NCBI GenBank assembly: GCA_025499625.1
Contig: JAFMVD010000011.1
Span: forward strand, 1-64,000
Length of the DNA: 64,000 bases
Reading direction: 5' to 3'
From: Carboxylicivirga fragile
GTDB lineage: Bacteria > Bacteroidota > Bacteroidia > Bacteroidales > Marinilabiliaceae
A program made the position numbers and the translations under genes. This document shows, one piece after another, positions 54,805 through 62,586 of this stretch. The notes under the pieces are model-generated. The model made no database searches. It saw only the letters and a list, made by a program, of their open reading frames with translations, and had not been told where the DNA came from. The number at the start of each line of letters is the position of its first letter. The first letter of the stretch is position 1.

Positions 54805-55213
54805 TTCCTCGCCGGCTTATTAATACAATGTTATATTCTTTTTCAATGAATTGAAAATAATGATACAGTCGAAAGTTAAATTCAATACCGTAATCCGTAT
54901 TTAAATCATACGGTATGTGAGTTTCGTAAAAGTCGCCATAGTGAAGAGGATTACCATGCCTGATGTTCCACTCTATGGTGTATCTGTTATTCCATTGTTT
55001 GTAATACTCATCCGAATAAAACCATTGAGGATGTGGTTGAGTTACTAAATAGGTTTCAAAACGTGAGTCAAAAACAATGAGTTCGTACTCAACTGAGTCA
55101 TTCTGAGCAATACTAATTTCATGTTTGTCATTTTCACTATTACTACTGTGCTTTGCACTCTGACACGAAACAAACAAAAGTAATAGAAATAATATTTGGA
55201 ATAAATACTTCAT
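54797..55213 (-). CDS. DUF6146-like lipoprotein
   Basis: A 138-residue lipoprotein (signal 1-16, lipobox FVSC). The conserved pattern EYELIVFDSRFETYLVTQPHPQWFYSDEYYKQWNNRYTIEWN, over about residues 42-83, and YGIEFNFRLYHYFQFIEKEYNI match a Bacteroidota family (DUF6146) as I recall it. Function unknown. The last 8 bp overlap the end of the convergent transporter gene. Confidence 0.7.
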   Translation of the reverse strand: MKYLFQILFLLLLFVSCQSAKHSSNSENDKHEISIAQNDSVEYELIVFDSRFETYLVTQPHPQWFYSDEYYKQWNNRYTIEWNIRHGNPLHYGDFYETHIPYDLNTDYGIEFNFRLYHYFQFIEKEYNIVLISRRGTT

Positions 55214-55400
55214 AAGTCGGTTGTTTAAAGCTTAATTAAAGGTAGTAAATTCTCATTCATTTGTAAAGATTAATTAACAGCTCCTTATGGTTTGTCTTAC
55301 AATTCAAAATCTTAAAAAGTGTTTCATTTCAGAATTGTTTTAAATATGGACTTTAATGCTAAAAATTGTAAATAAATCGTAGCATCCGATCATATTTTTA

Positions 55401-55408
55401 TATTTTTG
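55401..55408 (+). promoter_or_regulatory. -7 element of the CoA-transferase gene
   Basis: TATTTTTG matches TAnnTTTG, 40 bp before the ATG. No -33 TTTG at standard spacing. Confidence 0.4.
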
Positions 55409-55447
55409 CACCTCCAATTAAAGAAATAATTCTATAAATATAAATAC

Positions 55448-56749
55448 ATGAGTTATAAAGCCGTGTCAGCAGCGGAAGCTGTTAAAGTAATTAAGTCTGG
55501 AGATAGAATTCATTTGAGTAGTGTCGCTGTTACACCTCATAAACTTATTCAAGCCATGGTTGATCGTGGCCGCAATAAGGAATTTGTGGATGTAAAAATT
55601 CAACATATTCATATTGAAGATAAAGTTGATTTCGCTGATCCTGAGTTTGAAGGAATCTTTGTGTCGGAGCAATTTTTTGTGGGAGGCAACCTTCGTAAGC
55701 AAACACAAGCTGGTTATGCCGATTATATTCCGGTATTCTTGAGTGAAACACAGAAGTTAATGCGCGAAGGATACCTAAAGGTTAATGTGGCGATGATCAT
55801 GTGTTCGAAGCCTGATAAGCATGGATTTGTTTCGTTGGGAACTTCGGTAGATGCTACAAAAGCTGCTATCGAGTGCGCTGATGTTGTAATTGCTGCTGTT
55901 AATCCAAATGTGCCGCGTGCATGGGGTGATGCTATTTTTCACAAAAGTGAGATTGATTATTTTGTTGAAGATGATAGCCCATTGTACACACATGACATGG
56001 GTAACTTAACTGAAACAGACATTGCCATTGGTAAGAATGTTGCAGAATTAATTGAGGATGGAGCTTGTTTGCAAATGGGTATTGGTGGTATTCCAAATGC
56101 CGTTTTAGCTCAGCTTGGAAATCACAAAGATTTAGGTGTACACACTGAGATGTTTGCTGATGGAATTCTTCCTTTGGTTGAATCAGGAGTTGTTAATGGA
56201 CGTCGTAAACAAATTGATCCAGGTAAGATGGTAGCATCTTTTCTAATGGGATCGCAGGAGCTTTATGACTTTATTGATGACAACCCAATGGTTGCCATGA
56301 TGGATGTTCGTCACACAAACAGTGTGAATGTAATTCGTCAGAACGATAAAGTAACAGCAATTAACTCTGCATTAGCGGTTGATATTACTGGTCAGGTATG
56401 TGCCGATTCAATTGGTACAACTCACTATTCAGGTGTTGGTGGTCAGATTGACTTTATTCGTGGAGCGGGTTATTCAAAAGGTGGTTTACCAATTATTGCA
56501 ATGCCTTCTGTAACGGCTAAAGGCATGTCAAAAATCGCCCCAACATTACTTGAAGGTTCAGGTGTAGTAACAACTCGTGCCAATATGCACTGGTTTGTAA
56601 CTGAGTATGGAGCGGTTAACTTGTATGCTAAAACAATGCAAGAGAGAGCCAAAGCAATTATTTCGGTTGCTCATCCTGATCACCAGGAAATGCTTGACAA
56701 AGCAGCATTTGAGCGCTTTGGATCGCACTACCGTTTTGTTAAGAAATAG
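55448..56749 (+). CDS. Acetyl-CoA hydrolase/transferase (4-hydroxybutyrate CoA-transferase-like)
   Basis: A 433-residue family I CoA-transferase relative (PF02550/PF13336). It swaps CoA between acyl-CoAs and acids, e.g. acetate, propionate, succinate or 4-hydroxybutyrate. The CoA/acyl glycine loop is LQMGIGGIPNAVL (about 210-222), and the catalytic Glu is in GVHTEMFADG (about 231-240). RSGAIDFIRG-type sequence is present as GGQIDFIRGAGYSKGG. Exact substrate cannot be told from sequence; fermentative acetate or butyrate formation is the common context. Single gene with -7 promoter element and strong terminator. Confidence 0.88.
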   Translation: MSYKAVSAAEAVKVIKSGDRIHLSSVAVTPHKLIQAMVDRGRNKEFVDVKIQHIHIEDKVDFADPEFEGIFVSEQFFVGGNLRKQTQAGYADYIPVFLSETQKLMREGYLKVNVAMIMCSKPDKHGFVSLGTSVDATKAAIECADVVIAAVNPNVPRAWGDAIFHKSEIDYFVEDDSPLYTHDMGNLTETDIAIGKNVAELIEDGACLQMGIGGIPNAVLAQLGNHKDLGVHTEMFADGILPLVESGVVNGRRKQIDPGKMVASFLMGSQELYDFIDDNPMVAMMDVRHTNSVNVIRQNDKVTAINSALAVDITGQVCADSIGTTHYSGVGGQIDFIRGAGYSKGGLPIIAMPSVTAKGMSKIAPTLLEGSGVVTTRANMHWFVTEYGAVNLYAKTMQERAKAIISVAHPDHQEMLDKAAFERFGSHYRFVKK

Positions 56750-56770
56750 TAGAATACAAGCATTATATGT

Positions 56771-56803
56771 AAAAAGGCAGTCAAAATTGACTGCCTTTTT
56801 TAT
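56771..56803 (+). terminator. Terminator of the CoA-transferase gene
   Basis: AAAAAGGCAGTCAA / TTGACTGCCTTTTT stem with T-run, about 20 bp after the stop. Confidence 0.85.
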
Positions 56804-56950
56804 TGTCATTCATCAAAAACTGTACCTAAATTGTCGGTTTTGACGAATTAATCTTAATTTTGTTGAAAGGCAAACCGCTTGTCTTGCGAATGAAGAAATA
56901 AAATCTGATTCTGTCGGTGGACGGTATGTTATGAGAAAAGATTATTAGGG

Positions 56951-58399
56951 ATGTTAAAACAGAATTTACAACAAAAGCTTCTTCAAAAATTATCACCTCT
57001 TCAAATTCAGGTGATAAAATTACTTGAGATACCAACAGCTCAATTAGAGCAACGTATTAAAAAAGAAATTGAAGAAAATCCGATTTTAGAATTGGAACGA
57101 GAGCAATCTGATCCGGATAAGGATGAGCCTGAAGTTCGTGAAAAAGAATCAGAAAAGGATGAGTTGTCGATTGATGAATACATCAACAATGAAGATATTC
57201 CTGCATACAAGTTGCAATCGCGTAATTTTTCGAAGGATGATAAACATGAAGATATTCCTTTTTCAACAGGAGCTACTTTTCATGAGCACCTTGTGGCGCA
57301 ATTGGGCTTACGTAGATTAAACGACAGACAAAGAGACATAGCTGAATACATCATTGGTAACATTGATGAAGATGGCTACCTGCGTCGTGAAATTGATGAG
57401 ATTATAGATGATTTGGCATTTGCGCAAAATATTGAAGTGGATGAGCGTGAAACCCTAGATGTACTTGAAGTTATTCAGGATTTTGATCCGGCTGGTGTGG
57501 CTGCTCGTGATTTACAAGAGTGTTTGTTGCTTCAGATTCAACGCAAGGATCGTACTTTCCCGGATGTGGAAAATGCTTTTCAAGTGCTGAAGTATCATTT
57601 TGATGAATTCACTCGCAAGCACTACGATAAAATAACTAAGCGCTTACACATCGACGAAGATGAGTTAAAAGATGCTTTAGCTGAGGTATTAAAACTGAAT
57701 CCTAAACCTGGTAGTTCGTACAGTAATACCATGGCAAAAACGGTTCAGCACATTATTCCTGATTTTATCTTAGAGATTGAGGATGAGAAATTCCAGCTAA
57801 GCTTAAACAATCGGAATGTGCCAGAACTACGTATTAGCAATACTTATGCTGATATGTTGGAGGATTACAGTGCCAATAAGAAAAATCAAACGAAGGATAA
57901 GAAAGATGCGGTGATGTTTGTTAAGCAGAAGTTGGATTCTGCGAAATGGTTTATTGATGCCATTAAACAACGTCAGAATACTTTAATGGTAGTTATGGAA
58001 GCTATTATCGATTATCAGAAGGCTTATTTTGCCGAGGGCGACGAAACAAAATTAAGGCCCATGATTTTGAAAGATATTGCCGAAATTACCAATCTGGATA
58101 TTTCAACAATATCACGCGTATCGAACAGTAAATACATTCAAACACATTTTGGTATTTTTTCTCTAAAATATTTCTTCTCTGAAGGAATGCAGACAGACAC
58201 GGGAGAGGAAGTTAGTACGAGAGAGATCAAGAAAATATTGGAGGAATGTATTAGTAATGAAAACAAGCGAAAACCGCTTACAGATGATAAGTTGGCTAGT
58301 ATTCTGAAGGAAAAATCTTATAATATTGCTCGACGAACAGTAGCTAAATACCGTGAACAATTAGGAATTCCTGTGGCGCGTTTGCGTAAAGAATTATAA
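56951..58399 (+). CDS. rpoN: RNA polymerase sigma-54 factor RpoN
   Basis: A 482-residue sigma factor. The N-terminal Gln/Leu-rich region I (LKQNLQQKLLQKLSPLQIQVIKLLEIP) contacts activators. An acidic linker, the core-binding domain with YIIGNIDEDGYL and the region IEDFDPAGVAARDLQECLL (as VIQDFDPAGVAARDLQECL) follow. The C-terminal HTH with MILKDIAEITNLDISTISRVSNSKYIQ and the RpoN box ARRTVAKYREQL binds -24/-12 promoters. Every element is complete. No enhancer-binding activator is in the window. A degenerate PAP2-like membrane protein follows 16 bp later. Confidence 0.96.
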   Translation: MLKQNLQQKLLQKLSPLQIQVIKLLEIPTAQLEQRIKKEIEENPILELEREQSDPDKDEPEVREKESEKDELSIDEYINNEDIPAYKLQSRNFSKDDKHEDIPFSTGATFHEHLVAQLGLRRLNDRQRDIAEYIIGNIDEDGYLRREIDEIIDDLAFAQNIEVDERETLDVLEVIQDFDPAGVAARDLQECLLLQIQRKDRTFPDVENAFQVLKYHFDEFTRKHYDKITKRLHIDEDELKDALAEVLKLNPKPGSSYSNTMAKTVQHIIPDFILEIEDEKFQLSLNNRNVPELRISNTYADMLEDYSANKKNQTKDKKDAVMFVKQKLDSAKWFIDAIKQRQNTLMVVMEAIIDYQKAYFAEGDETKLRPMILKDIAEITNLDISTISRVSNSKYIQTHFGIFSLKYFFSEGMQTDTGEEVSTREIKKILEECISNENKRKPLTDDKLASILKEKSYNIARRTVAKYREQLGIPVARLRKEL

Positions 58400-58415
58400 A
58401 GCCCTTTCATTATTT

Positions 58416-59021
58416 ATGAGTTATTTCTCAAAAATCATCTCAACCATCCTTCACCCTTTGGTTATTCCAATATTAGGTTTATTTCTAATATTTAATGTGG
58501 GAGGTCATTTCTCATACATGCCAGCCGATCATCAACGCATTGTTTATCTGATTGTGTTTTTAAGCACATGCATATTGCCACTTAGCATTATGCCACTCTT
58601 TCTTTTGCTTGGTGTAATAAAAAGTATGTATATGAAGGAGCGGAAGGAACGTATACTGCCTCTAATTTTTACGGGTTTGTTCTACTTACTTGGTTACTTT
58701 TTCCTACTGCGCATTTCTGTAGTCCCATCATTTATTAAGGGATTTATGTTGGCAACAATCATTGCTATTTCGGTGGCTATGCTCATTAATTTATTTTGGA
58801 AAATAAGCATGCACATGATCGGAATTGGTGGGCTGACAGGTGCTATATTAGCTCTTTCAATGCGTTTTGGTTTGGATGTATGGATTGTTTTTTCACTGAT
58901 TGTCATCTTTTCAGGTCTGCTTGGTTCCGCTCGACTCTATTTAAAAGCGCATTCGCCATTGCAAGTCCACGCTGGTTATTTTTTAGGCGCCATCATCGTT
59001 TTTTACGGCATTCTGCTATAA
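58416..59021 (+). CDS. PAP2-like membrane protein with altered active-site motifs
   Basis: A 201-residue inner-membrane protein with six predicted helices. Its layout recalls PAP2 phosphatases: KERKERILPL in place of KxxxxxxRP, SMHMIGIGG in place of PSGH, and SARLYLKAHSPLQVHAGYFLG in place of SRxxxxxHxxxD. The second motif lacks Pro-Ser-Gly-His and the third has Gly instead of the final Asp, so catalysis is doubtful. It is 16 bp behind rpoN and likely cotranscribed. The alternative is an uncharacterised membrane protein of the same fold. Confidence 0.6.
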   Translation: MSYFSKIISTILHPLVIPILGLFLIFNVGGHFSYMPADHQRIVYLIVFLSTCILPLSIMPLFLLLGVIKSMYMKERKERILPLIFTGLFYLLGYFFLLRISVVPSFIKGFMLATIIAISVAMLINLFWKISMHMIGIGGLTGAILALSMRFGLDVWIVFSLIVIFSGLLGSARLYLKAHSPLQVHAGYFLGAIIVFYGILL

Positions 59022-59022
59022 C

Positions 59023-59952
59023 CTATTGCCCAATTAGCCTTAGGAATCGATTCCACAATGAAATGTTTCTTTTCTCTTTAATGAGGTGCTTGTATTGTTC
59101 TAAGTCAGCAATCATTTCCTCTGCAAGCTGATAGCGATGGTTGATATTGTCAATTAAATCTTTACCAAGTACCTGATCATAGGTGTTATCTCTTACTTTT
59201 ACCGATGCTGGTTTTTGCGTTGCCTTATTTATAATATCAAAAAACTCTTGTCGCATTGAAGGACGTTTTTTAATGGGGTAAGATAGTTGTAGTTGAAGCA
59301 ACATGTCGACCTCACAATCGACAAAAGGCGGACTTCCTGCGATCATCTCATATAGCATTATTGCAAGCGCATAGAGGTCGCTTGATGGTGATACCAATTG
59401 CATCTTGTTTGTTAACTGTTCGGGTGGGCTATAGGCTAACGAAAAGCGATTGTGATTATTGCTTATTGGGTAATGCGCTGCTTTTTCAAGCTTAGTGATA
59501 AGTACTTTGTCAGCATTCCATTTTGAAGGATGAAGGTCAATAGTGTCTCTGATTAGGATATTGGATGGTTTAATGTCGAGATGAAGCACCTTATGCTTAT
59601 GAAGTTCCGCCAGTGCTTCAAGTATTTTAATTGCAAGCGAAATAAAAAAGGATTCAGGGAGCTTATGGTAGAGTTTACGAGTTTCAAGTATTGTTTTTAA
59701 GCTCGTTCCTTCAAGCAATTCACTAACCATATAAGTAACACCTCCAATACGAATAATATCAATGGGATTATTAATATTAGGGTGAACTATAGAAAGTAGT
59801 GTATTGTAGGCTGATGGCTTGGAAAAGGTATCGCTGCATTTATAAAGTAATACTTTATGCTCATCATGTGCGCGATAAGCGATAAAATCTCGTTTATTTT
59901 TTTCTGATAAATCTAGCTTGTATGTATGATGTATGCCTTTAAGTTCGGTCAT
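59023..59952 (-). CDS. Ser/Thr kinase-like protein, probable pseudokinase
   Basis: A 309-residue soluble kinase-fold protein. The beta-3 Lys is possibly Lys38 (VLLYKCSD), and the catalytic loop is HLDIKPSN (124-131, Asp126 and Asn131 intact). In place of DFG is ITKL (about 152-155, Thr at the Asp position). The glycine loop is not recognisable. PPEQL and SDLYALAIMLYEMIAGSPPF are normal lower-lobe motifs. Loss of DFG Asp usually means weak or no catalysis, so a scaffolding or signalling role is more likely. It converges on the PAP2-like gene with 1 bp between stops. No PASTA domain or phosphatase partner is nearby. Confidence 0.7.
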   Translation of the reverse strand: MTELKGIHHTYKLDLSEKNKRDFIAYRAHDEHKVLLYKCSDTFSKPSAYNTLLSIVHPNINNPIDIIRIGGVTYMVSELLEGTSLKTILETRKLYHKLPESFFISLAIKILEALAELHKHKVLHLDIKPSNILIRDTIDLHPSKWNADKVLITKLEKAAHYPISNNHNRFSLAYSPPEQLTNKMQLVSPSSDLYALAIMLYEMIAGSPPFVDCEVDMLLQLQLSYPIKKRPSMRQEFFDIINKATQKPASVKVRDNTYDQVLGKDLIDNINHRYQLAEEMIADLEQYKHLIKEKRNISLWNRFLRLIGQ

Positions 59953-59998
59953 TCAAGCATCCTTATTTTATTACAATATCACTTTTTTATTTTATTCA

Positions 59999-60032
59999 AC
60001 AAAAAAAAGGGAACCCATTGTTGGATTCCCTT
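59999..60032 (-). terminator. Terminator of asnS
   Basis: AAGGGAA / TTCCCTT stem with a 12-nt loop and an A-run on its left, 24 bp downstream of the asnS stop. Confidence 0.75.
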
Positions 60033-60055
60033 GTATATCAATTGTGAATAATATT

Positions 60056-61504
60056 CTAAAATTCAGCTGTTTTAGGTGCTCTAGGGAATGGTATCACGTC
60101 GCGGATGTTACCCATACCAGTTACAAATAACATCATGCGTTCAAATCCTAAACCAAAGCCACTGTGCTCAACCGATCCAAAACGACGCGTATCTAAATAC
60201 CACCACATTTCTTCTTCTGGAATATCCATCTCTTTCATTCGGCCAGTAAGCTTTTCGAGGCTATCCTCACGTTGCGATCCGCCAATGATTTCACCAATTT
60301 GAGGGAAAAGAACATCCATTGCTCTAACTGTATTTCCATCGTCATTAAGTTTCATGTAGAATGCCTTAATATCTTTCGGATAATCAGTTAAGATAACTGG
60401 TTTCTTAAAGTGCTTCTCAACTAAGAAGCGTTCGTGTTCCGATTGAAGATCACTTCCAAAACCAGTGATAGGATATTTAAATTTACCTTTCTTATTAGGT
60501 TTTGAATTCTTCAAAATATCAATGGCTTCGCTATATGTCAAACGTATAAAGTCGTGAGCTAAAACAAACTCCAACTTCTCGATCAATTCCATCGAGCGTT
60601 CATCTGCTTTTTTGTTTTTCTCTTCTTCTTGTAAGCGTTGGCTCAAGAATTTAAGATCATCCGAGCAATTGTCTAGCGCATATTTGATGAGGTATTTCAG
60701 GAATTCCTCAGCCAAATCCATGTTATCGTCCAGGTTGTAGAAAGCCATCTCAGGCTCAATCATCCAAAACTCAGATAAGTGACGTGTTGTATTTGAATTC
60801 TCGGCACGGAAAGTAGGGCCAAAGGTGTAAATCTCACCCATTGCCAAGGCTGCTAACTCGCCTTCTAACTGACCTGATACCGTTAGGTTTGTGGCCTTAC
60901 CAAAGAAATCTTTAGAATAATCAATCTGACCTTCCTCTGTTTTAGGCGTGTTATCAAGATCCAAGGTTGTTACCTTAAACATCTCACCAGCTCCTTCAGC
61001 ATCCGATGCGGTAATGATTGGTGTGTGAATGTTTAGGAAGCCTTTTTTAGTGAAGAATTCATGCACGGCAAAAATCATTGAGTGACGAACGCGTGCAATC
61101 GCTCCAAAGGTATTCGTGCGAAAACGAAGGTGAGCAATCTCGCGTAAGAATTCTAAACTATGCTTTTTAGGCTGCAAAGGATACTTGTCAACATCACAAT
61201 CGCCAAGTATTTCTATTTCTTTAGCTTGTATTTCAACTTTCTGCCCGCTTCCTGTCGATTCGCAAATTTCACCGATGATGGAAACCGAAGCACCAGTCGT
61301 GATACGTTTCAATAGTTCCTCGTCAAAATTAGGTACGTCAACAACTATTTGAAGATTATGGATGCATGAGCCGTCATTTAATGCTATAAAATTAACATGT
61401 TTATTCCCACGTTTGGTTCTAACCCAACCTTTAACATTTGTTTGTTGACCAATTTCACTTGTTTTAAGTAAATCAACAATTCTCGTCCGACGTTTCTGTT
61501 CCAT
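60056..61504 (-). CDS. asnS: Asparaginyl-tRNA synthetase
   Basis: A 482-residue class IIb synthetase charging tRNA-Asn. An N-terminal OB-fold ([21 protein letters not shown], about 22-42) binds the anticodon. Class II motif 1 is at [18 protein letters not shown], motif 2 at [25 protein letters not shown] (about 232-256) and motif 3 at [15 protein letters not shown] (about 456-470). The specificity region for Asn rather than Asp ([11 protein letters not shown]) is intact. Length is normal. Monocistronic. Confidence 0.95.
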   Translation of the reverse strand: MEQKRRTRIVDLLKTSEIGQQTNVKGWVRTKRGNKHVNFIALNDGSCIHNLQIVVDVPNFDEELLKRITTGASVSIIGEICESTGSGQKVEIQAKEIEILGDCDVDKYPLQPKKHSLEFLREIAHLRFRTNTFGAIARVRHSMIFAVHEFFTKKGFLNIHTPIITASDAEGAGEMFKVTTLDLDNTPKTEEGQIDYSKDFFGKATNLTVSGQLEGELAALAMGEIYTFGPTFRAENSNTTRHLSEFWMIEPEMAFYNLDDNMDLAEEFLKYLIKYALDNCSDDLKFLSQRLQEEEKNKKADERSMELIEKLEFVLAHDFIRLTYSEAIDILKNSKPNKKGKFKYPITGFGSDLQSEHERFLVEKHFKKPVILTDYPKDIKAFYMKLNDDGNTVRAMDVLFPQIGEIIGGSQREDSLEKLTGRMKEMDIPEEEMWWYLDTRRFGSVEHSGFGLGFERMMLFVTGMGNIRDVIPFPRAPKTAEF

Positions 61505-61618
61505 AATTGTAAATCTTATATATTTTCAGGACTGCAAAATTAATGATTTGTTTTTATTGTAGCTTAATTTGATTATTAAATGCAAGCTTAATAGTGGTAA
61601 TATCTGATAATTTTGCAT

Positions 61619-61655
61619 AAAAAAAGGTGACTCATGTAAAATGGTCACCTTTTCA
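61619..61655 (-). terminator. Terminator of the secreted protein gene
   Basis: AAAAGGTGAC / GTCACCTTTT stem with a 12-nt loop and an A-run on its left. Confidence 0.8.
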
Positions 61656-61671
61656 GACTGATTGAATCAGT

Positions 61672-62457
61672 TTATTTTTTAGAGAACATCTCCATTTTAT
61701 TATCGTAATTAATGTAGTATTTTCCCTTTTCGAGAGAACCTACTTTTACTTCTTCAGCATAACCCTTAAATACAATGCCACCGTATTCGTCGTAAATCTC
61801 ATACAATGTAGGTGCTGAAAAGTTAATGATGTCATCAACTCTAGTTGGTGAGAAAGTTACTTCAGCCTTGGTCGAAATAAATTTAACTTCTTCTGAATAA
61901 CGTGGTTTTTTTCGGTAATCAACTTGCTTAAGGCGGAATCTGTTTTCACCTACATGCTGACGAACAGATGCTTTGTAATCACTGCCAGCACTATTTCCTG
62001 TACCATTAATTTCACCTACACGCACCCACTTATTCCATCTGAACTGCTCTATGATGTATGGTAACTCACCTGATTCACCTTTTGATGACCAAGTTAATTC
62101 ACCATCCGTCACATTCATATTAGTAATTTCAAATGTGGCGCGAGCATTTAATACTTCAGGATTAAGTACCTTAGGAGCACAATCATCTTTGTATTTAATG
62201 CCAACACTAATGGCTTGTCCAATGGCAAATTGAAAAACGGAAAGATCCACTTCAAATGCACTTGAGTTTATTTCGTCTGTAGTTGTTTGCCCGTTCACGG
62301 TAACTTCGTACACGCAAAAACCAACACCAGATGCTGCAAAAGGATTTTTAACATAGAGGTTTTCCCCTTGAAAGGAACCCTTTAAGGTCATCTCTCCAGC
62401 ACTTAAACTGCTAAAAGAAACAACTGCAACAAGACATGCAAATAATATTTTTTTCAT
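61672..62457 (-). CDS. Secreted protein with type IX-like C-terminal region
   Basis: A protein of about 261 residues with a signal peptide (MKKILFACLVAVVSFSSLSA). ATG 62457 is chosen over an upstream TTG. Three beta-rich sections follow, the second resembling a fibronectin-like domain (TWSSKGESGELPYIIEQFRWNKWVRVG). The C-terminus (YEIYDEYGGIVFKGYAEEVKVGSLEKGKYYINYDNKMEMFSKK, about 219-261) has the strand pattern of type IX sorting domains but lacks the leading YPNP. Surface or periplasmic location is probable; function unknown. Confidence 0.6.
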   Translation of the reverse strand: MKKILFACLVAVVSFSSLSAGEMTLKGSFQGENLYVKNPFAASGVGFCVYEVTVNGQTTTDEINSSAFEVDLSVFQFAIGQAISVGIKYKDDCAPKVLNPEVLNARATFEITNMNVTDGELTWSSKGESGELPYIIEQFRWNKWVRVGEINGTGNSAGSDYKASVRQHVGENRFRLKQVDYRKKPRYSEEVKFISTKAEVTFSPTRVDDIINFSAPTLYEIYDEYGGIVFKGYAEEVKVGSLEKGKYYINYDNKMEMFSKK

Positions 62458-62586
62458 GTAGGCCTGATTCAATGTTATTTTTTGGGTGATGCAATTTAAA
62501 AAAACATCCGCACCATTGCAAAATTTTAATTACCTGACAGCTAAAAAATCCACGATTAAGTAACTTTTCTTGATAAACAGCCCGTT

